A stretch of DNA of 64,000 nucleotides, from NCBI RefSeq assembly GCF_000218685.1, contig NW_006763295.1:310001-374000 (forward strand), in the 5' to 3' direction. Position numbers and translations under genes: made by a program. Below are positions 26,501-40,000 of this stretch, one piece after another. Under the pieces are notes generated by a model. It was not told where the DNA came from. It saw only the letters and a list, made by a program, of their open reading frames with translations, and searched no databases. Position 1 is the first letter of the stretch. Each line of letters opens with the position of its first letter. The DNA is from Serpula lacrymans var. lacrymans S7.9 (lineage: Eukaryota; Basidiomycota; Agaricomycetes; Boletales; Serpulaceae).

Positions 26501-29500
26501 TTTCCCATTTTGTGTGCAGAACATTCTCACAGAAATCGATCATGGCGCCAGTTCGGTCCGGACGACATCTTCTTCGACCCCGCTCCCTTCTGACGCTACT
26601 TTGCACTGGAGTAAGATTCATCACGTCATGTTCATTTCTTATTTGTCTGACAGCATCTAGACCTTGCCATCCTAAGGGGTTCTGTATACAAGTCAGTTCT
26701 TTTACCAGGTCTACATAATTTTTTATTCACGCACACAACATTGCAGTGATGGAACAGCAGTGCGTAGTACATTTTGTTTTTACAGCTCTAACCAATATAA
26801 TGCTGGATATAGGTGCTCAAGTACAAGGATCAGTTTTTACACCTTTTCAAAGTTTTGCAAAGGAAGACTTACTCCAAACGCGGTTATTCCTGGAGTGGAA
26901 AACTGTTGTCAAGCACCCTTGTCACCCTTACTCATACTTACCCTCTTGAGAACAGATTTGTCAATCCCGATGAGTGGAATAACGAAGGTCGGCCCATCTA
27001 GAAGTGTTACGGTTTTGTTCGCTAATGCAAGACCCTATAGAATTCCAGAATAATCATCACAAGTACTGGGGTAAATTATACAGTCCGGAAGATGTCCAAG
27101 TAAGTCGAAGCCCCTTTTTTTTTTTGGCAAGGGAAGGAATATTAATGAAAATACAAGTTGTCCTGGCATGTCCCTAATAATGAAGAAATTGATTTTGCTC
27201 TGCGCCTTTTCAAAGAGCTTACTGTGCCAACTTTGGAAAAGCTAGAAAATTTGCTAGATATCGGTAAGTTTCTCTATTGAAGAGTTCGTATCGTGTCTAA
27301 ATTGCGGTCAGTTTCACGAGATGCCGAATGGCGTAATGACTTTTGTCGGTAAGGTCGCTTTTCTAATGTCCGTGAATAGAGGCCTTACGTTTGAGTAGAT
27401 ATTTGACCTTCGTGCAAAATGCATTCTCTGGTATTCCTACCCTTTTCAAGGACGTCATCTCAACTAAAGACCTCCAATCAATGACCGAGACAAGTGATGT
27501 TTTGTTTGTGCTACACTTAGTTCTCTAACGAAACTCCACTTACATGTTCGTTCCAGAAATGAGATTCCAGAAATGATTGCGTCTATTGAAAATCTAAATT
27601 CCGGATTCTGTTTAACTGATCCCGATGACGAGCGTTTCCAGTTCATCATTTCATTACGACATCGTTTTGGGCAATTCCTGCATAAAGCATCAATATCACT
27701 GCAACAGCAAGGTGAGGAAAATACCGTAGATGCTGTTCAAGTGTTGGTGAGATTTTCGGCTATAATAAGCAGCCCAAAAGGCTGAATTGTCTGGCTAGCT
27801 ACAATCTATCCGAACATACATGCTGGAATATGGGGACAGCAGAGATAGGTAATTAATTGATCGATGTCTTGCCTTGTCTTTCATTCTCACGATCATTTTA
27901 GTTACTCTATCAACGGAGAACAGTATTCGAGTGATATCAACGTGGCCCGTCAATATGCTGGCCAGAAGATTTGGCCTAGGGCGGTATATGTTCGTCGCGC
28001 CCGGTAGGACTTATTTTCTGATATATCCTTCGCTCCACTGATTATCGTATAGCCATTACCATTCTGCCCGATTACATTGGAATTCTATTGAACGGTCACG
28101 AGGAGCTCTCGAGAACGTTCTGATCGACGACGTTGTTGAGTGGTCTATGTGGCATTACCCAAATGGTAAGTTTATTTCTAATCCATGCGTTATACATTCC
28201 TGATTATTATGAAGTGCGAGAGTATGTATAAGACTGATTATACTGCTTTATTTATGCTCAACTTTGATAAAGATCTAGCCAATATATACTGGATTCCCTT
28301 TGCTCGGTATGTGTCACGAGCTTTCTCTTGCATCCTTTAAATGACCATACTGGCACAGATCTACGATGGTGTTCGCATTCGTGCACTCCCTATCCTATAT
28401 AAGGCATTGGAGCCTGGTTCGGACGATGATCGAATGAAAGGAGCATTATGGACATTGAATATGTCTACTTTTGGTATGATGAATATCTTTGGAATAACGG
28501 ATTTGTTTAAACTTTGTTCTCTTCGTTTTCAAGGAAAATTTGCGATATCAGGTATGGCTCCCCAGTACCATTATCAAGCTCATACTAACTCGTCATCAGA
28601 ACCTACATTGGCTACGGAATACATCAAGTGCCTCCTTGAGTGTCAACATAACGAAAAGGTTCTATCAATCTGATTCCCGGTAGAGCCTTTCGTTTTGCTG
28701 ATCGGATTTTTTAGCCTTCTATCCAAAATTGTGTATCGACGGTGGCAGATAATAGTGAGCCCACCCCCCCAACCCAATTGCTACCTCTCATACAAGTACC
28801 TATCAAGGCCTTCAAAGCTTCCTCGAGCCTTGTTTCCTCGTTTATGACGTCGAAAATCCAGCACTGGACAAGTCCTTATCTGATTTGCAGGCTTGCCTTA
28901 CTTCCACAGAACATGACAAGGACATTACTCGTCGAGCAAGAGAAAAACGTATAGAGCGAGTTAACTTAATGAATCAGGCTATCGACGCTACGGTGAAGAC
29001 GTCAGTGATTTCAAATTTAGTATGGCTGCTCATAGCTGTTTTAGATCACCGATGTTATCGATGCTGTGAATGACAAGCAGACGCATTGGCGTTATGCCAT
29101 TGCTGCTGTTAGGGTCCTGCGGACATGTATTCGGCGGGACGTACTCATGCGGCCGGAGCATGTTCGCATTTTCTTTGATAAAGTCCATGATAGCAATCCA
29201 ACAATGGTAACGAGCTCTCTCCCTTTTCGTGTAGAGTTTAGCGACTAATTTTTTCTAACTATCTTTAGCGCTATGTAAGAATGGTAACGTTTCTAAGCCT
29301 CAAAAGTCTAACGTATGTCCACAGTATGCCCAGCGAGGTCTGATGAAAAGCCTTCGGTATATAAAACTTCGGACATACTGTCGTGATCCCATTGCATTAT
29401 CCTTGACAGCCAACAGAAACCCGCTGAAACGTCGGGTCACGATGAAGCCCTCCTATGCGTCGACCATGAAAGTTTTAGGCAAGTACAGATCTCAAACACA

Positions 29501-32120
29501 ACTTGAAAATTCTAGCACGGAACCGTAAGTATTTCGAGCACCCCGAAAGCATCAATTAACTAGTCGTAGTGTATACTATGACCAACTCCCCCAAGGCTGG
29601 TTAGCATGGAGTACTAGTGTCGACGTCTATATGCAACCTCAGCCAACGTCTACTACTTTTCAGTGGGAAGCATCCAGTGAAGACGTCATATCCTGTGTTC
29701 GGGAGATAGTGCAAGACTCGAGTTTTTGGAAGCAATTATCCACTCACTTTGCAGAAGAAAACTACGAGAAGAGAATTCTCCAAGATAATATATCGGATGT
29801 GAAATCAATTTGTAAGTTCCTTCAGGGCTGAGGTGCATGATTAAAGTGATTACCTTGCACACACAAGTTCAACTATTGGAAGATCAGCCATTTGAAGCTT
29901 TGAAACCTACTTTGGAAGAGCTTTTGGCTGATAAAGACCAAAACAAGCAGCGTGCTGCCGCCGAATTGCTGGCAGGTGTACTTAATGGTAGGTACATTAG
30001 CATTCGAACGTCTTCATTATTGACGGTCATCATTAGGATCTAAGCACTGGAGTACTGTAAAGCAAGATACTTTGTGGGAGTGGGCATTACCCTTCATCAA
30101 ACAAATTGTTGGGAAAGATATCAAAACAGATACCCTCCCAATCTGGACATCTTTCTTTGAGGTAATGAAAGACCTTTGCTAGAGACTTTAACTCAATTGA
30201 TAATTTGTGTCACAGTACCTCTTTTATAAAAAGGATCCTCGAAGGATGCAGCCTCTGGTAGATTATGTTTTTGAGGAATTCAATAACGCGGACTACAATG
30301 GCGAATCCGCGTTCGATTCTGTCAAAATTCTGTCATTATTCAGGGCGTTCTACTCCGAACTAGGGTGGAAATTTTCAGCCTGGAGTGACGATGCTTTAAG
30401 CCGTGCTTGGCCAGAGTTGCGCAGCGAACACGATGAAGTGCGTTTTTCTATCTTTGTTCAAAGAATTGCTCTAATGACGTTACAGGTACGGGCTCATGTG
30501 AGCGAATTGTTAGCATTTTCTAGTAGAATCAAGGTTCGTTTGATTGCTTTGATTAGTGTAATCAATTATAGCTTTCCAAACTCATTCAACAGTGGCAACC
30601 AAAACCATCTGTACCCTCTGCCGAAGCTTTTGTAAGAGAGTGCCGAACTAGCGATATAGGGGACGACATAACGGGAATGCGTGGCACTTACCACCTTGAG
30701 AGAGTAAATGATCTGGTGAATAAGTTCAATGTTTGGCGAGAGGAACGTCTGCCGGGTGTTCGTGCTTTTCAATCCACTTACGATCGGTAATGATTATCCA
30801 TTAGCTCCCTTCATCTCTACTGTACTGATTATACTCTATCTCAGGGTCGGCATTGCTGTTTGCAAATGGTTCTTTCAGTCGGTGCATGATACGCAAGCTA
30901 TATCCACCTATGACTACATCTTACCTCTGATGGTTAGTTTCTGTTTCACGTGTGAATATTAATGTCTGACTTGTACTCAAAAGCCCGAGTTATTCCGCTT
31001 CTCAGAAGGCGAGTAAAAGGCTTTGCATTCCTATTTGCTGTGCTTATACTGCTACAGTGAACGACAACGACGAGTTGGCACGCCGTGCAAATTTGTTACT
31101 CATACGAATGTGTGGAGTCACTCCCCCGCAATCCATGATTGGTCCGCTATTAGAAACCATATTTGATGCTATGCGAAAATCTCCAGTATGTTTCGTCCTT
31201 CCAATTGCCCCTGAACTAAGACTGATTTCTGGCACAGTCATGGAAAGTGCGATTGAAGGCGCTACCTATACTTCAAGGTGTGTCAAATGAAAATCACCAA
31301 CGACTACCTTATTAACATGCAGTAGTCTTTTATTTCCGCCAGCTGCCCCTTATCAGCGAACTCAAAGTCGTGGAGATTTTAGACGTAAGTTGACAGCCGT
31401 AATCAACTGCGCAAAATATTAATAAAGACTGCCAGATGCTATGCAAATGTCTGGACGACGAAGTAGTTGAAGTTCGGGAAATGGTAGGGACGTAAGTGTA
31501 TTTATCTTGAGTCTATTACCTAAGTGCTTAAGTTTTCCTTGAAGTACACTGTCGGGGATATTGCGATTGTCGCCGAGGCGTAGTGTCATCACACTCAAGG
31601 TAACTTTTCTAAAATAAGCTTCTCGGTCGCTCACTGGCATGACATTGGGCAGGATCGCTTCGTGAAACTGGCGAAGAAAAGCCACATACCTGAACAACGA
31701 AATACAATCCCATACGCACTGGCAATTCGCCAAAGACATGCTGCTATCATAGGAATATGTGCTCTTATTGATAGTTTCCCTTACACCATAGAGAAATGGA
31801 TGCCAGAGCTGTTGACCAGCGTGCTGGTGGAACATACCTTCGATCCTGTGCGTATCCTTTCCATGGGTCTATATGATCTGCACCCACAACTTGTTGACAT
31901 AAATGTTTTGATTCTGTATCAGATTCCTATCTCTACTACTGTTCATAAGTGTGCCAGTAATTTCAGGAAAACACACCAAGACACTTGGCATGAAGACTGC
32001 AGACGTTTCAACGACGATCAACTGGCTGCACTCTCCACGCTACTGACGGGATCATCCTACTGTAAGCCACCAGAGGTCTTTAAAACCGCTTGTGAACTCA
32101 CCCTCATGGCAGATGCTTGA
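23507..32120 (+). CDS. BLM10: Proteasome activator Blm10/PA200 (PSME4 family)
   Basis: Very large HEAT-repeat protein that caps the 20S proteasome and opens its gate. Around thirty or more short introns interrupt it. Recognisable segments are the N-terminal WSMLKYPFPKEKRMKLAKLYF, the LPWKPIYDIL region, and the C-terminal block FPYTIEKWMPELL ... THQDTWHEDCRRFNDDQL typical of the PA200 end domain. The first splice (exon ending 23769 to 23825) creates WSMLKYPFP. The last intron (32062-32112) leaves an 8-nt final exon, so the protein ends SSYYA: a C-terminal Tyr-Tyr-Ala (HbYX-type) motif that docks into the 20S alpha-ring pocket. Without that splice the motif would be absent. The ATG at 23507 is the first good start. 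No frameshift was noticed, though not every exon was traced. Confidence 0.92.
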
Positions 32121-32625
32121 AATTATTGACTGAATCTGATTAATGCTAAATGTATGAAGAGACGTAAGTTCTAATGTATAAGGACGTTCCATGTTACTGC
32201 AGATGTAGTAGACCTTGTTATGTATCTGATATCTTGAAGACAATATTAATGTAGCTCCGTAGATGAAATCCACTCCACTTATTGAATTTATTCCGCGTAA
32301 AAGATGCTCTACTGTTATCCAAAAACACTTAGCAGGATCCAGTCAATTCCCCAATGAAGCCGTCTAGTCATAGGTGTGTCCGTAGGATGCGTTTCGATTA
32401 CATACAATCGACGCCATGCTTGCTCCAGGAGCATATATGCACTTGGAGCAAGTCATTGAATATCAAAAGCACGTGACTCCTACACGACGTCAGACGGAAC
32501 GTCACTTTCCCGCGTCTGAAAAGACAGGGGGTATATAACCTCTCCGTGACATTCATAATACTTTAGCAACAAATATCCCAACTTCATCCTTTTACCACCT
32601 ACCCCATAAACAGATCATATCAGAA
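32121..32625. promoter_or_regulatory. Promoter region of the con-6 homologue
   Basis: About 500 bp without a gene. A TATAA-type box lies at 32532-32538, ~90 bp before the ATG. Upstream are a CACGTGA core (32470-32476), GACGTCA (32486-32492, one base short of a full CRE), and another ACGTCA half-site (~32499). The compact motif set would suit a stress-induced gene; this is inference. Confidence 0.5.
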
Positions 32626-33192
32626 ATGGCTGGTAATGCTCTTCTTTTCGGTATCCGTCGCACAAGGATGACTGACTGTGATCGTAGACAAAGACACAGG
32701 TCGCGTGATTGCTGGTCTTAAGGCAGCCATTCACAATCCCAATGTCTCAGAGGAGGCAAAGGATAACGCCATTCAGCGCCTGAACGAGCTGGGTGATGAC
32801 ACAGAACGTGGCGGGGCAGCATATGGGAGGGCCAATCAGCAGGGCAGCACACGCGTCCTTGGTGGTTATAAAGCCACGTTGAGCAGTATGTCCCCTATCT
32901 CCTGTCACACATGTGATATGAACGATCTCTCAGACGAGAATACTTCGGAGGAGGCGAAGCAACACGCACAAGAAGTATTGGAAGCTGCTGGTGTATACGA
33001 GCGCCCCACAGGTATCTCTGAAGAGGAACACGAAACCCGTGTGTTAGCTGGGTATAAAGCTGCCCTCAACAGTATGTATCATGACTTTTCGACTGATTTG
33101 TTTGCACACTGACTGACCGCTCAGATCCACGAGTATCGGAGGCTGCTAAGACGCACGCCAGAGATTTCCTGGAGCAGCACGGCGCACTTTAG
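32626..33192 (+). CDS. con-6: Conidiation-specific protein 6 (Con-6) homologue
   Basis: Small hydrophilic stress/development protein, function unknown in the family. Four exons (32626-32632, 32688-32885, 32934-33071, 33125-33192) give 137 codons (136 aa). Con-6 type repeats are visible: RVIAGLKAAIHNPNVSEEAK, RVLGGYKATLSNENTSEEAK and RVLAGYKAALNNPRVSEAAK. Each repeat is followed by an A/E-rich helix, so the protein is three tandem units where many homologues have two. The first exon encodes only Met-Ala plus one base. Confidence 0.92.
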
Positions 33193-33392
33193 TTATGGTG
33201 GAATTGTGGAACTGGCTACTCAAATCAATGTATCATTAACTTGTATCAAAATTGTTTTTCGAATGTATCATACTGTCTACTAAAAATTGGAGCGAGCTTG
33301 CACCGTCTCGATGTCGACGGATACGACTATTCCACGAAAACGGACTGTATATGTTGTACAAGATATGCGCAGAGGGGCACAGTACCAAAGGA

Positions 33393-34881
33393 CTACTTCG
33401 CTAAATCTTCCAATCTGTTCACAACGTTTTCAATCCTATTTTCAAGTCCCTTCACATTCCCTGAAACTGTACCCCTGTTAGCCTCCAAACTCGACTCTAC
33501 TTCAGCTACCGCTCCGTTCAGAGCATCAAGCGCTTCTCTAGTGCGTCGCTGTTCTTCTTCTAGAGTGGTTATTGTACCCTGGAACTCTGCAGCAGATGCA
33601 TGAAGCGCAGACAGTGTGCGTAAGCGAGTGAGGATGTGTGGGATATGTGGAAGTGATGGAGCCAGCCGTGTAAGAAGTGGCAGAAGGTTATCGTGCGCCC
33701 CAACTACTGCTGCCGTTCCTGTCCCATTTGAACTGGCACGTTTTTGAGCTTGCGCGGATGAAGCAGAAGAAACACGCTCAAGGTCAGAGAGAAGGAGTTT
33801 GAGACGACGAGAAATGGAGTCGATATGTCGCGGTTGGGTAAGAAGTGTAAGTTGAGTGTTGATTCGGGTCAGGAGCGGGAGAAGCGCGGGAGGCAAAGGT
33901 GCCGTCTGGTATCAAATTGTTCTGGTTAGCTTCTGTGAATATCTGCATAGTGGGCGGCTTACTTCGTCTAGCGTCGTACTTGAGGACCCAACAAGCCTCT
34001 CAAGTTCTCCGACCCGTTTATCCATCTCGACCACACCACGGACATCCAGCTTCCCTTGCTTTTCTTTTTCTTTCTTGTCTTTGCCACCCTGGTCTTCATC
34101 ATCACTCTCTACTTTCTCCTCTGTATCGTCGACCAAGACACCGACTAATCTTCCTCTCCCTTCTCTTCCTCTTCTGACTGCCTCGATCCTTGCCTTTACG
34201 TCCACCAGCCCGCGAATCATCTCTCCCGGATCGACGTCTTGGCTTTTGAACTTTGGGTTTGACGGGTCCGCAAGTTCGGTCTCAAGCGCAGTGAGTTCGG
34301 ATTGGAGAAGACGGAGACGCGAGGCAAGGGGAAGACGGGACGGGTGCGGACGTGAGCGAGAGGGAGACGGTGTGCGCGAAGAAGAAGGCGACGTGGAAGG
34401 AGTGCGTGAACGGGGATACGAGAAGTACGTCTTATGGCGATCTGCCTTGGATGTTAGCAACCGTGTTCGATGGGATGATGATCATACCGTCATCTCCTTT
34501 CACTGAAATTTATATAACGCACGTTTTCGGTCTGCTTTTCTGAACTTTTGCCTGGCTTCCTCTGTGTTCATGTTGGGACTATTGTCTATCTCTTCTCGTC
34601 CAGGTGCACCGGCTCCATCAGCTCCTCGACCACGAATGCGCGATACGCCAGTGGGCTCGTCGTCGCTCGAATCTCCCTTTCGGATCGATGGTCTGATTAG
34701 TTTGATAGCAAATCGAAGAAAATGGGGCTCACATTTAGCTGTGATGTAGGGAATACGTCTTCTGTCTCGTAGACATCAGGTGCAGTATCCTGAGCGCAAG
34801 AATGAACAAAGAGTCTGAATACGAAAATGCTAAATATACACGTACGATATCAGGGAGATTGGCGTATTTATTTGTGCTCAT
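33393..34881 (-). CDS. DCTN2: Dynactin subunit 2 (dynamitin, p50)
   Basis: Coiled-coil component of the dynactin shoulder, linking dynein to cargo. The N-terminus MSTNKYANLPDI, joined to DTAPDVYETEDVF, matches the conserved dynamitin start that contacts the Arp1 filament. Next are an acidic GDSSDDE segment, a Ser/Arg-rich linker, and long heptad-like helices (LQSELTALETELADPSNPKF, MDKRVGELERLVG, and the C-terminal LEANRGTVSGNVKGLENRIE). The first exon is 36 nt (34881-34846). A splice near 33900 joins TTLDE to TAPLPPALLPLL. It is transcribed away from the tRNA/QRI7 side. Confidence 0.9.
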
Positions 34882-35041
34882 GTCGTTTTGTGCTGCTCTA
34901 AAATAAACAACGAATTTTTTACCTCGGTGTACTGAAGAGCCTAAGTTGAAGATATGATGGACTCGGCAGTTTTGAAACTGCTCAGAGATTGGCGTGAGAA
35001 GTGAGTGAAGTAGCTTGCAAAAAAAAAAGATCAAAAAGAAG

Positions 35042-35138
35042 CGTCACCTGAGCGATTCGAACACTCGCGGGCAAAGCCCAACCGCTTGAACTGCTCAGAA
35101 ATAGCAGGCGATCCCGTTAACCACTCCGGCAAAGTGAC
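35042..35138 (-). tRNA. tRNA-Ser(GCT) with ~15-nt intron
   Basis: Read on the minus strand, a 7-bp acceptor stem forms (GTCACTT with AGGTGAC, discriminator G). A D-arm with GTGGTTAA, anticodon stem ATCGC/GCGGT, and loop CTGCTA-intron-A give anticodon GCT. The intron (TTTCTGAGCAGTTCA) sits at the canonical site one base 3' of the anticodon. A long variable arm and a T-arm with TTCGAAT make it a class II tRNA, and the discriminator G favours Ser over Leu. Mature length is 82 nt. Confidence 0.9.
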
Positions 35139-35233
35139 TACGGAAAACATTCACTACCTGTGTCCTATAGTGAGTAAATGACCTATCCTTTCTTCAACTT
35201 GAAGTCGCGTCATAATTTTGTCCGTTTGCGCTG

Positions 35234-36636
35234 ATGCAACGGCGAGCTCGAGCACTCGGTCATCATGTTGTCCGGCGCCGACGCCAATTCAAACACACTA
35301 TCAGTTCAGCAAGACCTTTCACAGTCCTCGCATTCGAAAGTTCTGCAGATGATACCTGCGCTGCTGTCGTCACCTCCTCACGCCAGATCCTCTCGAACAT
35401 CGTCGTAAAGCAACATGTCCTGCATGAACACTTTGGTGGCATCCATCCCTCAGTAGCTATCGAGGCTCACCAGCGAAACATGCCGGGCGCCGTCCGACGG
35501 GCTCTAGAGGAAGCCAAGATCACAGTTGGCGATGTCGATGGAGTAGCTTTCACGCGTGGGCCTGGTATCGGCGGGTGTCTCAGCGTAGGCTCGAATGCGG
35601 CAAAGTCGCTCGCCGCTGCGCTCAACAAGCCTCTAGTTGGCGTTCATCACATGCAAGCTCATGCACTGACGCCGTTGTTAACAGCCCCACTCAATGAGCT
35701 CCCCACTTTCCCGTTCCTCACTCTCCTGATTTCAGGCGGGCACACGTTGTTGCTCCTCGCGTCATCGCTCACAGAGTTCCGTATACTGGCGACTACGGCT
35801 GATGAGAGCGTGGGTCGGGCGTTTGACAAAGTCGCGAGGATGCTTGAATTGGACTGGGGGAAACGCGGCCTTGGAGCAGCCCTGGAAGATTTTTGTCGGA
35901 CTGGTGGCGACTTTGACGAGGGACAACTTGGACGAGGCCTGGACGATGCTGTTCCTCAGCTTCCTCTTCCCATGCCTGGACAGCTCGGGTTTTCATTTTC
36001 GTGTTTACACTCTTCTGTGGAACGGGCGCTTGCTTCTCATCCATCTTCCATCAACTCGTCATCTGTTCCGCACGCTTATAAACTTGCTCTGGCTCGCGCT
36101 TTTCAATCCGCTGCTGCACGTCAGCTTACGTCGAAGCTAACTCTAGGCCTTCAATGGTGTGAACGAAGAGATATTACAGTGAGAGACATAGTAGTTAGTG
36201 GTGGAGTCGCGTCGAACGCGTTTCTGCGGGACAGGTGAGTGTTGTACCCAGATTGCAAGTATAAATGAAAGTTGTATAACACGGTGCACGCAGATTACGC
36301 GTGGCTTTGGACGAGTACGCTACTAGCAGTGTTACTTCAGGGAGTGATAAATACGAACCAATTCAACTGCTATTTCCCCCTGTTGAGCTCTGTACAGGTG
36401 AGACCTGATTTTATGTCGTAGTGTGCACTTTTCGCTGCTAGAATCCGCATATCGCATATCGTACTGTCCCTTCGGCATCACCTTGTTCGTTTGTAACGGC
36501 GTACTTACCCTAAACCTTTATAGATAATGCTGCGATGATCGCATGGGCTTCTATGCACCGTTTCCTGGAAGGCGATCACGATCCATATACAATCGAGTTG
36601 CGCTCAAAGTGGAGCGTCGAGGATATCCGTGCATGA
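35234..36636 (+). CDS. QRI7: Mitochondrial tRNA N6-adenosine threonylcarbamoyltransferase (Qri7/OSGEPL1)
   Basis: TsaD/Kae1-family enzyme making t6A37 in mitochondrial ANN-decoding tRNAs. Exons 35234-36234, 36294-36397 and 36524-36636 give 406 codons (405 aa). The first ~30 residues are Arg/His-rich with no acidic residues (MQRRARALGHHVVRRRRQFK), fitting a mitochondrial presequence and the Qri7 rather than Kae1 branch. Motifs are FESSADDTCAAV, the metal-binding HHMQAH (near 138-143), LISGGHTLLL, ESVGRAFDKVARML, VVSGGVASNAFLR, and DNAAMIAWA near the end. Confidence 0.95.
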
Positions 36637-37070
36637 TTCAGGGGATAACTACTTGACAACTTACTGCACAACTTCTGTAGTCATTTTAGTGGTATTAAAA
36701 GAGTCTCGCTGAATATGCGAGATATATTCGATGGTTTGCTATGTGCATATCACTGCGACTGAAAACTGTCAGCCGAGTCCTGTGAGACTAATATAAAGTG
36801 GAATCTCGTTGGCGTCGCGATAAGATAAGTTGCAAGACACAGGCACGTGCTGGTTGCGTGCGAGTCTAGGCTCTGACGTTAGACAACGATCACACGCAAG
36901 AGTGAAGAGAACGAGTTGAGAAAAAAGAGATTGGCTTGAAACGGCTTGATAAAATTACAACAACCGGTAGCTATGAAGAGAACACATATATCATGGGATC
37001 GTTGAGGAAGCCTAAGATAAATCATAAGAAAAGCACCTTGATAGCAACGTTGGAGCACTGGTGATCCAGA
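36637..37070. other. Intergenic region
   Basis: 3' flank of QRI7 and promoter of the HbrB-like gene. No gene recognised. Confidence 0.6.
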
Positions 37071-40000
37071 ATGCTGCTCAGTCGTGCTCGTAGATCGTAT
37101 GAACACAGCGAGTCATCGACACCACAGAGCGGGAGCAGCACGGGCACGAGTCTGGATGAGGGCGAGATATCAGGCGTTGACGTCGAGCACGGGCAGAAGA
37201 AAGAGGGAAAAGCAGGAGACCGCCATCGACGGTCGGCGTCTTCGAGTGATGCTACTCCGCGGCCAGCTGCTGTGATCCCTCGTGTCCTTTTTGGTACCAC
37301 CGCCGGCGCACAGCAAGAGCATCCTGCTCACCGACAGAGCTTGGATACATACAACGACGACGACCTCTTGAGTGTCGCCGGACTTGACTTGAGAGTCGCA
37401 GCTGGAGGTCACAATCCGAACAAGAACATCTTTACTTCCGATTCTTTCTTTTCATTTGCTCGCCCACGTTTTTCCAGCCATCAGGACAGCATCCAGCAGA
37501 TACAAAACACCCATCATACTGCTTCCAGACGACTCGCAGGCTTTCTGTCGTCCTCACCATCTCGCTCACCCCAAAGATCCCATTCGCATTCACGCTCAGA
37601 TACCAATTCGAAGGGTGGCTTGGCTGTTCCATCGGCCGAGTCCAGGGAACACACGAACGTGATGGCTTCGTCTGTCAGTTCTGCGAACACCCTCAGTAAA
37701 GGTCACACCTCCCCATCCAAGGTGCGCTCAAAAGCCTATCTACTTATCCTTTCACTTCTTCTATTCTGATCGCTATTTTTACTCTGCATATAACACCACA
37801 CACTTGTTATGTTATAAACATATCTTCTGTCTCTCTCCTAGGCCTCTGCGCGCACATACGACTCTAAACTTGTTTCTCGTGAGATGCACAGATTAGGCAC
37901 ACTCTCGCCCGCCCATTCGCACTCGCATACGCTTGCCTCGTCGCTCACCGCGAACCCTTCGTCCTCTACACTCGCGTTAGCGCCCTCTTCGGCGTCAATA
38001 GCTACATCTGGGACATATGTTGGCGGATCTAGTTCTGTCCTTGGTGTCCCAAGCGGGGCCATCTCAGTTAACTCTGGTCATGTCATCGCTTTAGGTATGG
38101 GAGGACTGGACAGGGATAATCCATGGGGAACATTGCATGTGCATGTTCTTCCCCTTTTCAACGAGGAACCACTAAGGGTGCCAATGTGAGTGTTATTCTT
38201 TTTCATCAACATTACGACATCAGTATCCACACATATGATTTCACTTATCCCCCGAACCACAGAGAAGACCTCAATACTCTTGTCAAAAAACATATACAGG
38301 CCGTCCTCTCTGCATCTCCATCAAAGGCGCTCTCAACTCTCGAGAACGACGCATTGGAGCTTGTGGGTGCGGGTATGATCACCCTTAACGCTAAACTAGT
38401 TGGTTTCGGAGAAGCCAAGTTCTCGAGTGACTCAAAACTCCCTAATGTGGATGAAGACTTGCTACTTCCCCGTCTCGTCGAGATATGGTCGTTCTTCTGG
38501 GACCAGATATTACCATATGTTGAAGGGGTGAGTGTTCTGTCGCCCGTTCGGCTTTTGTGGTTGGGTTATACTGTGATGGTATATCGAGCATATTCGATGT
38601 GCGCGGGACTTGACGTGTATATGCGCTCGCAGATACTGCACATACAACTGGCCTATCTAATCTCATCATGATTGGGCCATCAGTCCAGTTGGACTAAATC
38701 CTTGTCATATTTCATAACCCCACAGACGAACTCCAAGTTCAAATATACGTACTACATGTACATCTCCAACGCATATTCAGACATATTTTACTTTACCCGC
38801 ATATATTCACGCATATATTCACTAACCTACCCAAATGCATAGGTTCTCCTACCACTTCAAACAGATCCCCTACTTTCCTCACTCTACCGAAACCCAAAAC
38901 AACACCGAACGTCCTCTCCCACGCGGCAGGGTGCCAAACCATCCTCCTTCTCTCCTTCTTATGGCTCTCCATCTTCCATGAGTTACGGCTCACCTGGGTC
39001 TACGACCTCGTCTTATGCCACCTCAACTACAACGATCGACGTACGGTCCATCGCTCTTCGTGCGTTTCGCGATAAAGTCGTTCTTCCTCTGCATGCTTCT
39101 CTCCTTGCACGGCTCTCACCACCTCTCGTTAGAGAGACGTTGGCGAGGCTAGGTGGGGGCCGAGTTCCGCGAGTGATGCAAATGTGAGTATCGTTTAAAC
39201 AACGATTATTCGTTCGCCCTTCTGTCATATCTGAGGGCTATATTGGTGTAAGGATACACAACTGACGGTCTCCATAATAGGCTTCTTGTCCTGACATCGC
39301 AAAAATCTCACCGAGTCAACCCGCACCCGCATACACACACTCATCCAGCATCATTATCTCCTTCTAACCCCTACCTACACCGCCCCACTAACCACACCCA
39401 CTCGCAAGCAGACGCACAGCCGACAACCGGTTCTCTCCTCCGTGCTCTCTCCTCTGCTCTTCAGTCCCAAGCCCAGCACCACCAAGCGCATAACAGAACC
39501 TCAACGCATTCGCCGAACTCGCCACGCTCTTTGTACACACACACCTCACCACATTCATATGGGAGGACACAGGTGCCGGGGGCGCATGCGAGTATATTTG
39601 GATCTAGTATAAGTCTTGGGGTGGGTGGGATGATTGGACGCGCACCGAGCTTTTTGTCGGGCGGGACACCACGTGATAGGAGGGGTAGGGTCGCTGGGAA
39701 AGGAAAGGGAAGTACGGCGAGTTTGGGTGGGCGTGTAGACGAGGACGGTGGGGAGTTGGGGACGGCGGTGGCGACGAAGCGGAGGTTTGGACGTGTTGGA
39801 TCGTATGAGCTCGATGGCAGAGATGTGGACTTGGAAGGTGATGAGTATGATGGAGGGGAGACACCCAGAGTTGGGGTTGGTGCCGAACGGTTACGAGAAC
39901 GAGAGAAGGAAAGAGAAAGAGGGAGAGTGGTGCTTGAATCGTTGAGGTTCGTTACTTTTTGATATTCAATTTATTCTCTCCAATTTTGTTGGCTCATCAT

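Noticed and set aside
33856..34506. 216-codon plus-strand frame over dynamitin
   Set aside because: Antisense of coiled-coil coding sequence; Ser/Thr/Leu-rich nonsense translation.
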